Shown here one piece after another: positions 48,172-56,072 of a stretch of DNA of 64,000 bases (positions within the stretch are counted from its first letter, which is position 1; every line of letters starts with the position of its first letter). Source of the DNA: SCGC-AG-212-J23 sp036406675 (GTDB lineage Bacteria; Pseudomonadota; Gammaproteobacteria; Burkholderiales; SG8-39); NCBI GenBank assembly GCA_036406675.1, contig DASXAO010000106.1, positions 1-64,000 of the forward strand. Direction: 5' to 3'. Position numbers and translations under genes: made by a program. A model generated the notes under the pieces. The model saw only the letters and a list, made by a program, of their open reading frames with translations. It did no database searches and had not been told where the DNA came from.

Positions 48172-48300
48172 CGCTTGCTGCCACGCGCCCCCAAGCCTCA
48201 CGCGAGTCCTCAACGTAAGACTTGGGAACCGCAGTGTCGAGCGATGCCGCGAATCCTGACGAAGGTTTGCGATTTGCCGAGGATCCGCCGGGCGTGCCGC

Positions 48301-49140
48301 TCAGGTCCCGATCTCGCGCTCCACTTTTCCCGTCTTGATCCAGGTAATGATCGCCCGGACGACGGCCTCCTCGTTCCCCTGGTGCGAGTGCAGGTGGCCC
48401 GCGCCGCAGGGATCGCCCTGAGCCACGCCGCCGTGCACGGTCACCAGGTTCTCGCCGGCATAAGCCCTCACGGTCGAATAAGGCGTGTGCTCGCAAGCAT
48501 CCTTTTCGTTGTGAACGTGGAGCACTGGCGCGGCGATGCTGCCGTAGGAAAAGCCGGAGAGCGAGTTCGCGTGCCCGAACTTGTTGTAGCCGTTCATCGA
48601 TGAGGAGTGGATGCTGCCGGTGATCTCGCTGCCGAGGTTTTTCGCCAGCCACCTCGAGCTGATCGTCCCCATGCTGTGACCCATCACGAAGATCCTCGAG
48701 TAACCGTACTCGTTTTTGAGCTTGGCGATGACGCTCCTCACGTCGTCGGCGTGCTGCTTCGACGACCGGTAGTCGTCCAGGCAGCCTGTCACGCGCGGTC
48801 CCCCGGCCGAGCCCCACTGGTCGGTGGGGCAGTCCATGACCACCAGCGCGATGCCTTCGTCGGCTAAAAGCTGCTGGTTCTTTCTCATGAAAGGCTGCAG
48901 GTTGCGGTCCTTGTCCGCGACGGATTGAATCCTCGCGATTCCCGGGTAGCCGCGGAAATACAGGAGCGCCGTGTCGCTGGGCTTGGCTGGCCTGGCGAGG
49001 ATCGCCCGCTGGAACACGGCGGATTTCTTGAACACCCCCTCCGTGCGTCCGGTGTCGATCTCGATCAGGATGTCGGTCGTCTGCGCTTGCGCGAGCGAGA
49101 CGCCAAAGACCAGCGCAACGGCTGGAAGTACTCTTCTCAT
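48301..49140 (-). CDS. Secreted alpha/beta-hydrolase-fold protein
   Basis: This 279-residue protein has a signal peptide ending AQAQ at residue 20 and a nucleophile elbow GHSMG (154-158, Ser156). The region before it (ALVVMDCPTDQWGSAGG) and HNEKDACEHTP, GGVAQGDPCGAGHLH are consistent with Asp/His of the catalytic triad and with disulfides. The substrate is unknown. ATG 49140 has a GAGGGGGA Shine-Dalgarno and a TAATAT -10-like box (49170-49165). The start codon abuts that of the divergent barrel-like gene as CATATG. Confidence 0.8.
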   Translation of the reverse strand: MRRVLPAVALVFGVSLAQAQTTDILIEIDTGRTEGVFKKSAVFQRAILARPAKPSDTALLYFRGYPGIARIQSVADKDRNLQPFMRKNQQLLADEGIALVVMDCPTDQWGSAGGPRVTGCLDDYRSSKQHADDVRSVIAKLKNEYGYSRIFVMGHSMGTISSRWLAKNLGSEITGSIHSSSMNGYNKFGHANSLSGFSYGSIAAPVLHVHNEKDACEHTPYSTVRAYAGENLVTVHGGVAQGDPCGAGHLHSHQGNEEAVVRAIITWIKTGKVEREIGT

Positions 49141-49851
49141 ATGTCCCCCTCGTTCCGGAGCGGAATATTAGCCCTCGCCGCGGCACCGGTCATCGCCGCC
49201 GCCGCGCCGAACGAGATCAGGGTGTTCACCGACGAGCTGGCGCGCTATCGCGAGCACACGCTCGAGGTGCACGTCAACAAGGCGAGCAGCGCCGGGCCGA
49301 AAGCCGAGAATCAGGCTACGCCGCTGCAGATCATGCCGGAGTACTCCTACGGCCTGCGGCGCAACTGGGAGCTCAGCTTCCAGCTTCCTTTCGTCATCGA
49401 CGCAGGCTCGAACGACCTCGTCGGATACCGGGGCGAGCTCCAGTACGTGGCGCCTCACGACGAAGACGAGGGATTCTACTGGGGCTTCAACTTCGAGCTG
49501 GCGCGCAACGAGCCGCCCGGGGAGGCGTCGTTCTCGAGCGCAGAGCTCATCCCGATCCTGGGATACCGCGCGGGCCGCTGGCACTTCGTCGCGAATCCCG
49601 GCGCCGACAAGCAGCTTTCGGGGAGCTCGCGCGCCACGACTTTCCAGCCCGCGGCGAAAATCGCGTATCAGGCGTTCGGATGGAATTCCTTCGGCCTCGA
49701 GTATTTCGGCGGCGAGCAGAGCCGCGTTCTCTACGCCGCGTGGGACGGCAAGCTCGGGAAGTCGGAGTTCAACCTCGGCATCGGCCGCGGATTCACCGAC
49801 GCGTCGGATCGCTGGGTGCTCAAGATGATCGTCGAGTTCGCCTTTCGCTGA
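49141..49851 (+). CDS. Outer-membrane beta-barrel-like secreted protein of unknown function
   Basis: This 236-residue protein has a signal peptide (MSPSFRSGILALAAAPVIAA). The rest alternates short amphipathic strands (YSYGLRRNWELSFQLPFVI, GFYWGFNFELARNEPPG) ending MIVEFAFR, which suggests a transporter-like barrel that reports whole-membrane topology. The start ATG 49141 is directly back to back with the hydrolase start; no Shine-Dalgarno at ideal spacing is visible (GGAAGT is 12 bases upstream). Its promoter must lie inside the hydrolase gene. Confidence 0.72.
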   Translation: MSPSFRSGILALAAAPVIAAAAPNEIRVFTDELARYREHTLEVHVNKASSAGPKAENQATPLQIMPEYSYGLRRNWELSFQLPFVIDAGSNDLVGYRGELQYVAPHDEDEGFYWGFNFELARNEPPGEASFSSAELIPILGYRAGRWHFVANPGADKQLSGSSRATTFQPAAKIAYQAFGWNSFGLEYFGGEQSRVLYAAWDGKLGKSEFNLGIGRGFTDASDRWVLKMIVEFAFR

Positions 49852-49853
49852 CG

Positions 49854-50888
49854 CTACGGCGCTGCCAGGCTGGAGCCGAGCCACTTGAGCACCTGGTCGG
49901 CGACCTGAAGGTTGTTCTTGTCCATCATCATCATGTGGCTGTTGCCCTTGATGCCGGCGTCGGGCAGGAGAAGAAGCGAAGCGCGGCCGCCGGCCGCCTT
50001 GATCGCGTTCACCGCGGCGAGGCAACCGTCGCGCCGCTTGTCGCCGTTCACGGTGTCCTTGGCGCCGACGCTGTTGTCGCCCCACAGCGAGAGCATCGGC
50101 ACGGACTTGAACCGCGCGGCATCGGCGGACTGAAAGGTATCGCAGCCGCCTTCGACGCTGACGAGCGCTCGCACCCGGCTCGCGCGCTTGCGCACCACGT
50201 CGAGCCCGTAGACGCCGGACTGCGAGTGCACCACCACGACCGCCGGACCGATCTTGTCGAGCAGCGCCGCCAGGGCGTCGACGGTGTTGGCGCCCATCCC
50301 GGCGAGCGTGGTCTCTGCATTCGGCACCAGTTGCGCCGTGTATTGCTCCATCGCCTCCAATGGGAACTGCAGTCCGGGGAACGGCACGCCGTAGGAGGGT
50401 CCGAGGCGGAAGTTGAGCCACGCACGCTCCTGCGTGGCGAGGAAGAGCGTCGGCAGCGACGCCGGATTGGCACCGGGCTGATCGCGCACGAGATTGACCG
50501 GCGTAGGATCGAAGCCGGAGCGTCCGCGTCCGGAGTGGTCGACGACGTAGACGGGATAGCCCTTGCGCAGAAAATAGGTCGCCCAGCCCTCGCGGCCGTC
50601 GGGCGTGGTTTCGTAGGTCACGCCGGAATGATTCGAGCCGTGGACCAGCACGAGCGCAGGCCCCTTCGCCGCTGCCGGGATGCGGTAGTGGACATACATC
50701 TGGTTCACGGTGATGCGGCCCGGCGCCGCAGGACCGGTGACGAGCGATGCGCCGGGATGCTGCGACACGACGACCTTGCCGTTGACGAAGAAGCTGCCCT
50801 CGTCTTCCAGCGTCAGCGGCCCGCCGAGCGTGCCGCCGAAGGCGCTGCAGGAAACGGATGCGGCGAGAAGCACGAAATATGTTTTCAT
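49854..50888 (-). CDS. Secreted alpha/beta hydrolase (esterase-like)
   Basis: This 344-residue protein has a signal peptide (about 1-19), an oxyanion-hole motif VLVHGSNHSG, VVDHSGRGRSG, and nucleophile Ser224 in VVVHSQSGVYG. ALVSVEGGCDTF and the C-terminal GIKGNSHMMMMDKNN contain the remaining triad residues. GNSHMMMMD is typical of a subgroup of periplasmic esterases found with Bug receptors. The substrate is unknown. GGGAGG precedes the ATG; the 3' end converges on the barrel-like gene with a 2-bp gap. Confidence 0.85.
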   Translation of the reverse strand: MKTYFVLLAASVSCSAFGGTLGGPLTLEDEGSFFVNGKVVVSQHPGASLVTGPAAPGRITVNQMYVHYRIPAAAKGPALVLVHGSNHSGVTYETTPDGREGWATYFLRKGYPVYVVDHSGRGRSGFDPTPVNLVRDQPGANPASLPTLFLATQERAWLNFRLGPSYGVPFPGLQFPLEAMEQYTAQLVPNAETTLAGMGANTVDALAALLDKIGPAVVVVHSQSGVYGLDVVRKRASRVRALVSVEGGCDTFQSADAARFKSVPMLSLWGDNSVGAKDTVNGDKRRDGCLAAVNAIKAAGGRASLLLLPDAGIKGNSHMMMMDKNNLQVADQVLKWLGSSLAAP

Positions 50889-50963
50889 GGCCGGAAACCT
50901 CCCATGTCGATCCGGATCGGCGCCGTTCGACTATAGGGTAGGTCACCTCAAAGGAGAAGCACC

Positions 50964-51410
50964 ATGCCAGGAAACACCATCCGTCTTCACCGCGTGCTCC
51001 GCGGAACCCCCCAACGCGTCTACCGCGCCTTCCTCGACCCCGACGCCATGGCGAAATGGCTTCCGCCGAACGGCTTTACCGGCAAGGTGCACGAGATCGA
51101 TGCACGGGTCGGCGGCACCCACAGGATGTCGTTCACCAACTTCAGCACCGGGGCGAGCCACTCCTTCGGCGGCCGCTACCTCGAGCTCAAGCCGAACGAA
51201 CGGCTTCGCTACACCGACAAGTTCGACGATCCGAACCCGCCGGGGGAAATGACGGTCACGGTGACGCTGAAGGCCGTTTCCTGCGGCACCGAGCTCAGCG
51301 TCGTGCAGGAGGGCGTGCCGGAAGTTATTCCGGTCGAGGCGTGTTATCTCGGGTGGCAGGAGTCGCTCGATGCGCTGGCGAGGCTCGTAGATCCGGAAAT
51401 TCCGGGCTAG
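50964..51410 (+). CDS. SRPBCC (AHSA1-like) family protein
   Basis: This 148-residue AHSA1/START-fold protein contains LHRVLRGTPQRVYRAFLDPDAMAKWLPP, then ARVGGTHRMSFTNF and YLGWQESLDALARLVDPEIPG. AAGGAG lies 7 bases before the ATG, and TATAGG (50932-50937) is a possible -10. It differs from the SRPBCC protein at 42 kb. No regulator is adjacent. Function beyond small hydrophobic ligand binding is not assignable. Confidence 0.87.
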   Translation: MPGNTIRLHRVLRGTPQRVYRAFLDPDAMAKWLPPNGFTGKVHEIDARVGGTHRMSFTNFSTGASHSFGGRYLELKPNERLRYTDKFDDPNPPGEMTVTVTLKAVSCGTELSVVQEGVPEVIPVEACYLGWQESLDALARLVDPEIPG

Positions 51411-51457
51411 AACCGTTTCTCGGGCGGGTTGGGATAGGCTTGGCCCCTGGGGTACTT

Positions 51458-51826
51458 GTGTCCTACCAGCTCACGATCGAAGAACGGCCAACGTACGTGT
51501 ACGCCCGCGTGGACGGCGACCTGACGCCCGCGAACGCGCTCAGGTTCCTGGAGGACGCCCATGCGGCGTGCGTGAGGTACGGCCGGGCTTCGGTCCTGCT
51601 GGACATGCAGCTCCGCGGCCCTAACATGCCCACAACCAGCGTCTACGAAGTCATTTCGCAGCGCGCAGCCGATGGCAGCAAGCTGCGCAAGATTGCCTAT
51701 GTCCCGTACGACAGCGGCGATCCATCGATGGCCCATTTCGCCGAAACCGTCGCGCTCAACCGCGGCGTGAACGTGCGGCTCTTCGACAGCGTCGCCGCGG
51801 CCGAAAGCTGGCTCTCGGAGCCCTAG
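51458..51826 (+). CDS. STAS/SpoIIAA-like small protein of unknown function
   Basis: This 122-residue protein from GTG 51458 alternates strands and helices (TYVYARVDGDLTPANALRF, ASVLLDMQLRG, KIAYVPYDSG, VNVRLFDSVAAAESWL) in the order of a STAS/SpoIIAA-like fold. The final AAAESWL resembles the WL-ending of that group. I cannot name a precise family. It lies 47 bp after the SRPBCC gene and overlaps the convergent Bug gene by 4 bp. Confidence 0.65.
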   Translation: MSYQLTIEERPTYVYARVDGDLTPANALRFLEDAHAACVRYGRASVLLDMQLRGPNMPTTSVYEVISQRAADGSKLRKIAYVPYDSGDPSMAHFAETVALNRGVNVRLFDSVAAAESWLSEP

Positions 51827-52773
51827 TCCATCTGCAGCCCGAACTCGCGCACGATACGAGCGGTCTGCTCGTAGGTCTCGTGCAGGACCCGGTCGAGCTC
51901 CTCGGGCGTGGAGGACACCGCGACCGAGCCGGCCTTCTCGATGAGGTCGCGGTATTCGGGCGACTTGACGATGGCTCCGACCTGCCGGTTGAGGAGCGCA
52001 ATCGCCGGCTGCGGCGTGCCGGCGCCGCCGCAGACGCCGAGCCAGCCGAAGCGCACGAAGGCGAGCCCCTTCTCGGTCAGCGTCGGTATTTGCGGCGCGG
52101 CGGCGAGGCGCTCGGCGCTCGTGACGGCGAGGACTCGCAGCCGTCCGGCCTTGTACTGCGGCAGGACGTTGAGCGTCGGCGAAACGTAGAGGTGCACCCG
52201 GCCCGCCATGAGGTCGTTCACCGCATCGGCGCCGCCCTTGTACGGAATGCCCGTCAGACTGATTCCGGCGGCTTTCGCGAGCTCGAGGGCGAGCACTTCC
52301 TGGGCCGAGCCGCGGCCGATCGTGCCGTAGTTGAGCTTGCCGGGGTTGGCGCGCGCGTAGGCGATGAACCCTTCGAGATCCTGCGCCGGAACCTCGTTGG
52401 AGAGCGCCACCGCGTAGTAGTAGCGCGAGATCTGGCTGATCGGCGCGAGGTCGGAAAGCTTGTACGCGACGTTCTTGTACACCGCCGCGTTGATCGACTC
52501 GAAATGCGTGCAGAGGAGCAGGTTGTACCCGTCCCTCGGCTTGGCGAGGACGTCCTGCGTGGCGATCTGTCCGCCCGCGCCCGGACGGTTCTCGACGATC
52601 ACGCGCTGGCCGAGGGCGGTCCCGAGCCGATCGGCGATGAACCGCGCCGGCAGGTCGGTCGGCCCGCCGGCGCTGAACCCGACCACGAGCCTCACAGGCT
52701 TGTCCGGATAGCCGGTCTGCCCATGCACTCCCGTCGCGAAGACGGCGAGCGCCAAGGCTGGAATAAACTTCAT
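51823..52773 (-). CDS. Bug-family (TTT) periplasmic substrate-binding protein 5
   Basis: This 316-residue receptor has a signal peptide ending GVHGQ near 19, then YPDKPVRLVVGFSAGGPTDLPAR and RPGAGGQIATQ ligand loops. The GFSAGGPTD loop differs from the PWPPGQATD of paralogues 2-4, so its ligand probably differs. The start codon at 52773 is two bases from the start of the divergent MetE-like gene at 52776, which may process the same compound. Confidence 0.92.
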   Translation of the reverse strand: MKFIPALALAVFATGVHGQTGYPDKPVRLVVGFSAGGPTDLPARFIADRLGTALGQRVIVENRPGAGGQIATQDVLAKPRDGYNLLLCTHFESINAAVYKNVAYKLSDLAPISQISRYYYAVALSNEVPAQDLEGFIAYARANPGKLNYGTIGRGSAQEVLALELAKAAGISLTGIPYKGGADAVNDLMAGRVHLYVSPTLNVLPQYKAGRLRVLAVTSAERLAAAPQIPTLTEKGLAFVRFGWLGVCGGAGTPQPAIALLNRQVGAIVKSPEYRDLIEKAGSVAVSSTPEELDRVLHETYEQTARIVREFGLQMD

Positions 52774-52775
52774 TC

Positions 52776-53951
52776 ATGAAGACTAGCACCGATCGCATTC
52801 GCACTACCCACACAGGGAGCCTTCCGCGGCCGGCCGACATGCTGGCGGCACTCCACGCGCGCTTCGAAGGCGGCAGCGTCGACGAAGCGGCGTACGAGAA
52901 AGCCCTCGCGAGGAACGTGCGCGAGATCGTGCGCAGGCAGGTCGAGGCGGGCATCGACATCGTGAGCGACGGCGAGTGCAGCAAGCCGAGCTTCATGGCC
53001 TACCGCGCCGAGCGCATCGGCGGCTTCGAGCCGCGCATCCCGAAGGGCGGCATGCCGGCGCCGGGGCCGGTCGATCCCAACGGCCGCGACGCGACCCAGT
53101 TTCCGGAGTACTACCGAAAGGTGCAGGAGCACAGCCCGTTCGCGAACACGGTGCGCGTCGCGCCGCGCGTGTGCGTGGCGCCGATCCGCTACGTCGGCCA
53201 CGAGTTCCTGCAGCGCGATCTCGCCAACCTGAGAGAGGCCATGGCGCAAGCCCGCGCCGAGGAAGGCTTCATGCCTTCGGCGAGCCCCATCCCGGGCGAC
53301 GCGAACGAGCACTACAAATCGGAAGCCGAGTACTTCCAGGCGCACGGCGAAGCGATGCGGGAGGAGTACAAGGCGATCCTCGACGCCGGCCTATACCTCC
53401 AGATCGACGATCCGAGGATGGTGAGCTCGTGGGACTCGCGCAAGGACATGGACCTCGCGCAGTACCGCGCCTGGATGCAGAAGCGCATCGAACACCTTAA
53501 CCACGCGCTGCGCGGCTTTCCGGAGGAACGCATCCGGTACCACACCTGCTACGGCGTCAACTTCGGCCCGCGCCTGTCCGACCTGCAGCTCGAGCAGGTG
53601 CTCGACCTCATCCTCACGATCCGCGCCGGGGCGTACTCCTTCGAGGCCGCCAACCCGCGGCACGAGCACGAGTGGCGCGTCGTGCAGAGGCTCAAGCTGC
53701 CCGAAGGCAAGAAGCTGATCCCGGGCGCGGTGACGCACTCGAACGTGACCATCGAGCACTCCGAGGGCGTCGCCGACCGCATCGAGCGCTGGGCGAAGGC
53801 GGCTGGGCGCGAGAACGTCATGTTCGGCAACGACTGCGGCTTCGCCTCAACAGCGGGAAATACCGAGATCCCCGAAGCCGTCGCCTGGGCGAAGCTCAAG
53901 GCGCTCGGCGACGGTGCCCGGATCGCTTCGCGACGGCTGTGGCCTGACTAG
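52776..53951 (+). CDS. MetE-C/UROD-fold zinc methyltransferase-like protein
   Basis: This 391-residue protein is of the cobalamin-independent methionine synthase C-domain family (also epoxyalkane:CoM transferases). Evidence: N-terminal RTTHTGSLPRP, GIDIVSDGECSKPSF, the zinc-site candidates RYHTCYGVN and FGNDCGF, and SFEAANPRHEHEW. It lacks the N-terminal half of true MetE, so it probably transfers a thiol or methyl group in catabolism rather than making methionine. It faces the Bug 5 gene with start codons two bases apart. Confidence 0.87.
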   Translation: MKTSTDRIRTTHTGSLPRPADMLAALHARFEGGSVDEAAYEKALARNVREIVRRQVEAGIDIVSDGECSKPSFMAYRAERIGGFEPRIPKGGMPAPGPVDPNGRDATQFPEYYRKVQEHSPFANTVRVAPRVCVAPIRYVGHEFLQRDLANLREAMAQARAEEGFMPSASPIPGDANEHYKSEAEYFQAHGEAMREEYKAILDAGLYLQIDDPRMVSSWDSRKDMDLAQYRAWMQKRIEHLNHALRGFPEERIRYHTCYGVNFGPRLSDLQLEQVLDLILTIRAGAYSFEAANPRHEHEWRVVQRLKLPEGKKLIPGAVTHSNVTIEHSEGVADRIERWAKAAGRENVMFGNDCGFASTAGNTEIPEAVAWAKLKALGDGARIASRRLWPD

Positions 53952-54721
53952 GCCGCGAGGCTCGCGTTCGTCAGGTCCGTGACCAGCATGTGACCCGGCG
54001 AATGGGTGATGCAGAACGAGGGCTTCGCCTCGAGCACCACCGACTGCGGCGTGATGCCGCAGGCCCAGAAAAGCGGCAGCTCGTCCGCGCGCACTTCGGT
54101 CGGGTCTCCTGCCCAGGGCTTATCCAGATTTTCGATCCCGATCACCTCCGGAAATCCCACGTGGACCGGCGAGCCGTGCACGCGCGGGTAGCGCGAGGTG
54201 ATCTCGATCGCGCGGATGGCATCAGCGGGCTTGAAAGGCCGCATCGACACCACGAGCTTGCCGCGGAAGGGACCGGCGGGCACGGTGTCGACGCTGGTGC
54301 GATACATCGGCACGTTCGTCCCCTGCTCGACATAGCGCAGCCGGAGGCCCGCCGCCATCAGCGCTTCCTCGAAGGAGAACGAGCACCCGAGGACGAACGT
54401 GACGAGATCATCGCGCCAGAGGTCGCGTAGATCCGTCACATCGCCTGCCTGCGTGCCGTTCCTGAAAATCCGGTATTGGGGTACATCGGTGCGGATGTCC
54501 AGATCCTCACCGAGCTCCGGCAGGCGTGGATCGCCGGGCGCCGACATGGCGAGAAGCGGGCAGGGCTTCGGGTTCGCTTCGCAGAAGGCGCGAAAGTCCT
54601 CGGCGTATTGCCGCGGCAGGATACAGACGTTCCCTTGCACGTAGCCGCGCGCAAGCCCGGCGGTGTTCCTGCGATGGCGCCCTGCGCGGATCGCCCTGCG
54701 AACTTCTTTCGGGTCGTTCAT
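53948..54721 (-). CDS. DUF1445/D-glutamate cyclase-like (putative hydro-lyase) protein
   Basis: This 257-residue cytoplasmic protein matches the DUF1445 family. Evidence: an N-terminal RRAIRAGRHRRNTAGLARGYVQGN, LVTFVLGCSFSFEEALMAAGL, GPFRGKLVVSMRP, and a C-terminal ITHSPGHMLVTDL. Family members include mammalian D-glutamate cyclase and bacterial proteins near allophanate hydrolases; the reaction here is not proven. Its ATG follows the amidohydrolase TAA directly, so the two form an operon. It overlaps the convergent MetE-like gene by 4 bp. Confidence 0.85.
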   Translation of the reverse strand: MNDPKEVRRAIRAGRHRRNTAGLARGYVQGNVCILPRQYAEDFRAFCEANPKPCPLLAMSAPGDPRLPELGEDLDIRTDVPQYRIFRNGTQAGDVTDLRDLWRDDLVTFVLGCSFSFEEALMAAGLRLRYVEQGTNVPMYRTSVDTVPAGPFRGKLVVSMRPFKPADAIRAIEITSRYPRVHGSPVHVGFPEVIGIENLDKPWAGDPTEVRADELPLFWACGITPQSVVLEAKPSFCITHSPGHMLVTDLTNASLAA

Positions 54722-56014
54722 TTACAGATCCGTGAGCGCCATGCCTTCGGGTTGAGATGTCGTGGTGCGTACGCGAGGCGAGCGCTTGTGGAACTTGCCG
54801 TCCTTCATGATCATCGCCAGCCGGTCCTGGTCCTGCAGCACGCGCACGTCGCGCGTCGGGTCGCCGTCCACGAGGAGCAGGTCGGCGAGATAGCCGGGCT
54901 TCACCTGGCCGAGGAGCTCGCCGCGTCCCATCAGCTCGCCGCCGAGCTTGGTCGCGGCGACCAGCGCTTCGGTGGGCGTATAGCCGAGCAGCTCGACGAA
55001 CCACTGCAGGTCGCGCGCGTTGCGCCCGATCGGATTGTAGGGGAAGCCGTAGTCGCCGCCCGGCAGCACGCGGATGCCGCGCCTGCGCATCTTCGGGTAG
55101 AGCCTCTGCATGCGCTCGAGGGTGAAAGGCGCGCCGAGCTTCTCGGCCGCCTCGCGCGTGATGCCGAAAGACTCCGCCTCGTAGGTCCGGGCGTACATGA
55201 GCCCGATCGCGGGCGCCACGAAAAGCTCGTCCTTCTTCTCTTCCAGCAGGTCGAGCGCTTCTTCGTCGGCGTGGCTGCAGTGGTAGAGGATGCGAAAGCC
55301 GTGCTTCGCCCCGAGCTTCACCGCCTGCGCCGCCTGCGCGTGGCAGGCGAGGAAAAGTCCGGATTCGCGCGCCTGCGCGCCGATGGCGGCGACCTCGTCC
55401 TCGGTGTAGGTGAGCTGCTGCGAGCCGCCCGGCGTGAACGCCTCGTCGCTCGAGAGCAGGAACTTGATCGAGTCGACGCCCGCTTTCGCCATCTCGCGCA
55501 CGTAGGCGCGCATCGCCTCCGGGCCGCGCACGTGCGCGGCGCCTTCGTCCGCCTTCAGTCCGAGCGCGCCGTCGGGCAGCCGCTCGAGCGACGAGGCGCG
55601 CAGCCTCGGCCCGGGGATCCAGCCGCCGTTGATTTCCTCGCGCAATGCGATCTCGAAGCGCGGCCCGAGCGAGCCGGCCGAATAGGCGCTGGTGAACCCG
55701 GCATCGAGCGTGACCCTCGCGTTCCTGGCCGTGACCAGCAGGTGCTCCTCAGGCGGGAGCACCATGGCGTTGATGATGCGGCCGACCGACGAGGGCCACG
55801 ACAGGTGCGCGTGCGCCTCGACCAGCCCCGGCAGCAAGGTTGCGCCGCCGCAATCGATCGCCTCGGCGTTCTGGCGCTCGAGGCGCTTGCCCGGCTCGCT
55901 CACCGCTTCGATGCGGTTGCCCCTGACGCGGACCTCTCCCGAAAACGGCGGTCGGCCCGTGCCGTCGAACACTTGCGCGTTGGTGAACAACATGGCTGCC
56001 ACGGCCGGGCTCAT
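54722..56014 (-). CDS. Metal-dependent amidohydrolase (imidazolonepropionase-like)
   Basis: This 430-residue TIM-barrel hydrolase of the amidohydrolase superfamily contains LLPGLVEAHAHLSW (metal HxH), SIKFLLSSDEAF, LACHAQAAQAVKL, ILYHCSHADEEA, and PGGDYGFPYNPIG carrying the catalytic Asp. The small beta domain frames the barrel (MLFTNAQVFDGTG at the start, ADLLLVDGDPT at the end). The start is ATG 56014; ATG 55993 is also possible. It is divergent from the ABC receptor gene (58 bp) and coupled to the DUF1445 gene. The amide substrate may be what the ABC system imports. Confidence 0.88.
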   Translation of the reverse strand: MSPAVAAMLFTNAQVFDGTGRPPFSGEVRVRGNRIEAVSEPGKRLERQNAEAIDCGGATLLPGLVEAHAHLSWPSSVGRIINAMVLPPEEHLLVTARNARVTLDAGFTSAYSAGSLGPRFEIALREEINGGWIPGPRLRASSLERLPDGALGLKADEGAAHVRGPEAMRAYVREMAKAGVDSIKFLLSSDEAFTPGGSQQLTYTEDEVAAIGAQARESGLFLACHAQAAQAVKLGAKHGFRILYHCSHADEEALDLLEEKKDELFVAPAIGLMYARTYEAESFGITREAAEKLGAPFTLERMQRLYPKMRRRGIRVLPGGDYGFPYNPIGRNARDLQWFVELLGYTPTEALVAATKLGGELMGRGELLGQVKPGYLADLLLVDGDPTRDVRVLQDQDRLAMIMKDGKFHKRSPRVRTTTSQPEGMALTDL

Positions 56015-56072
56015 GGGTCTCTCCGGAAAAGCGCTTCGGTTAATATATTCGATCCAAAGGAGGAGAGACATC

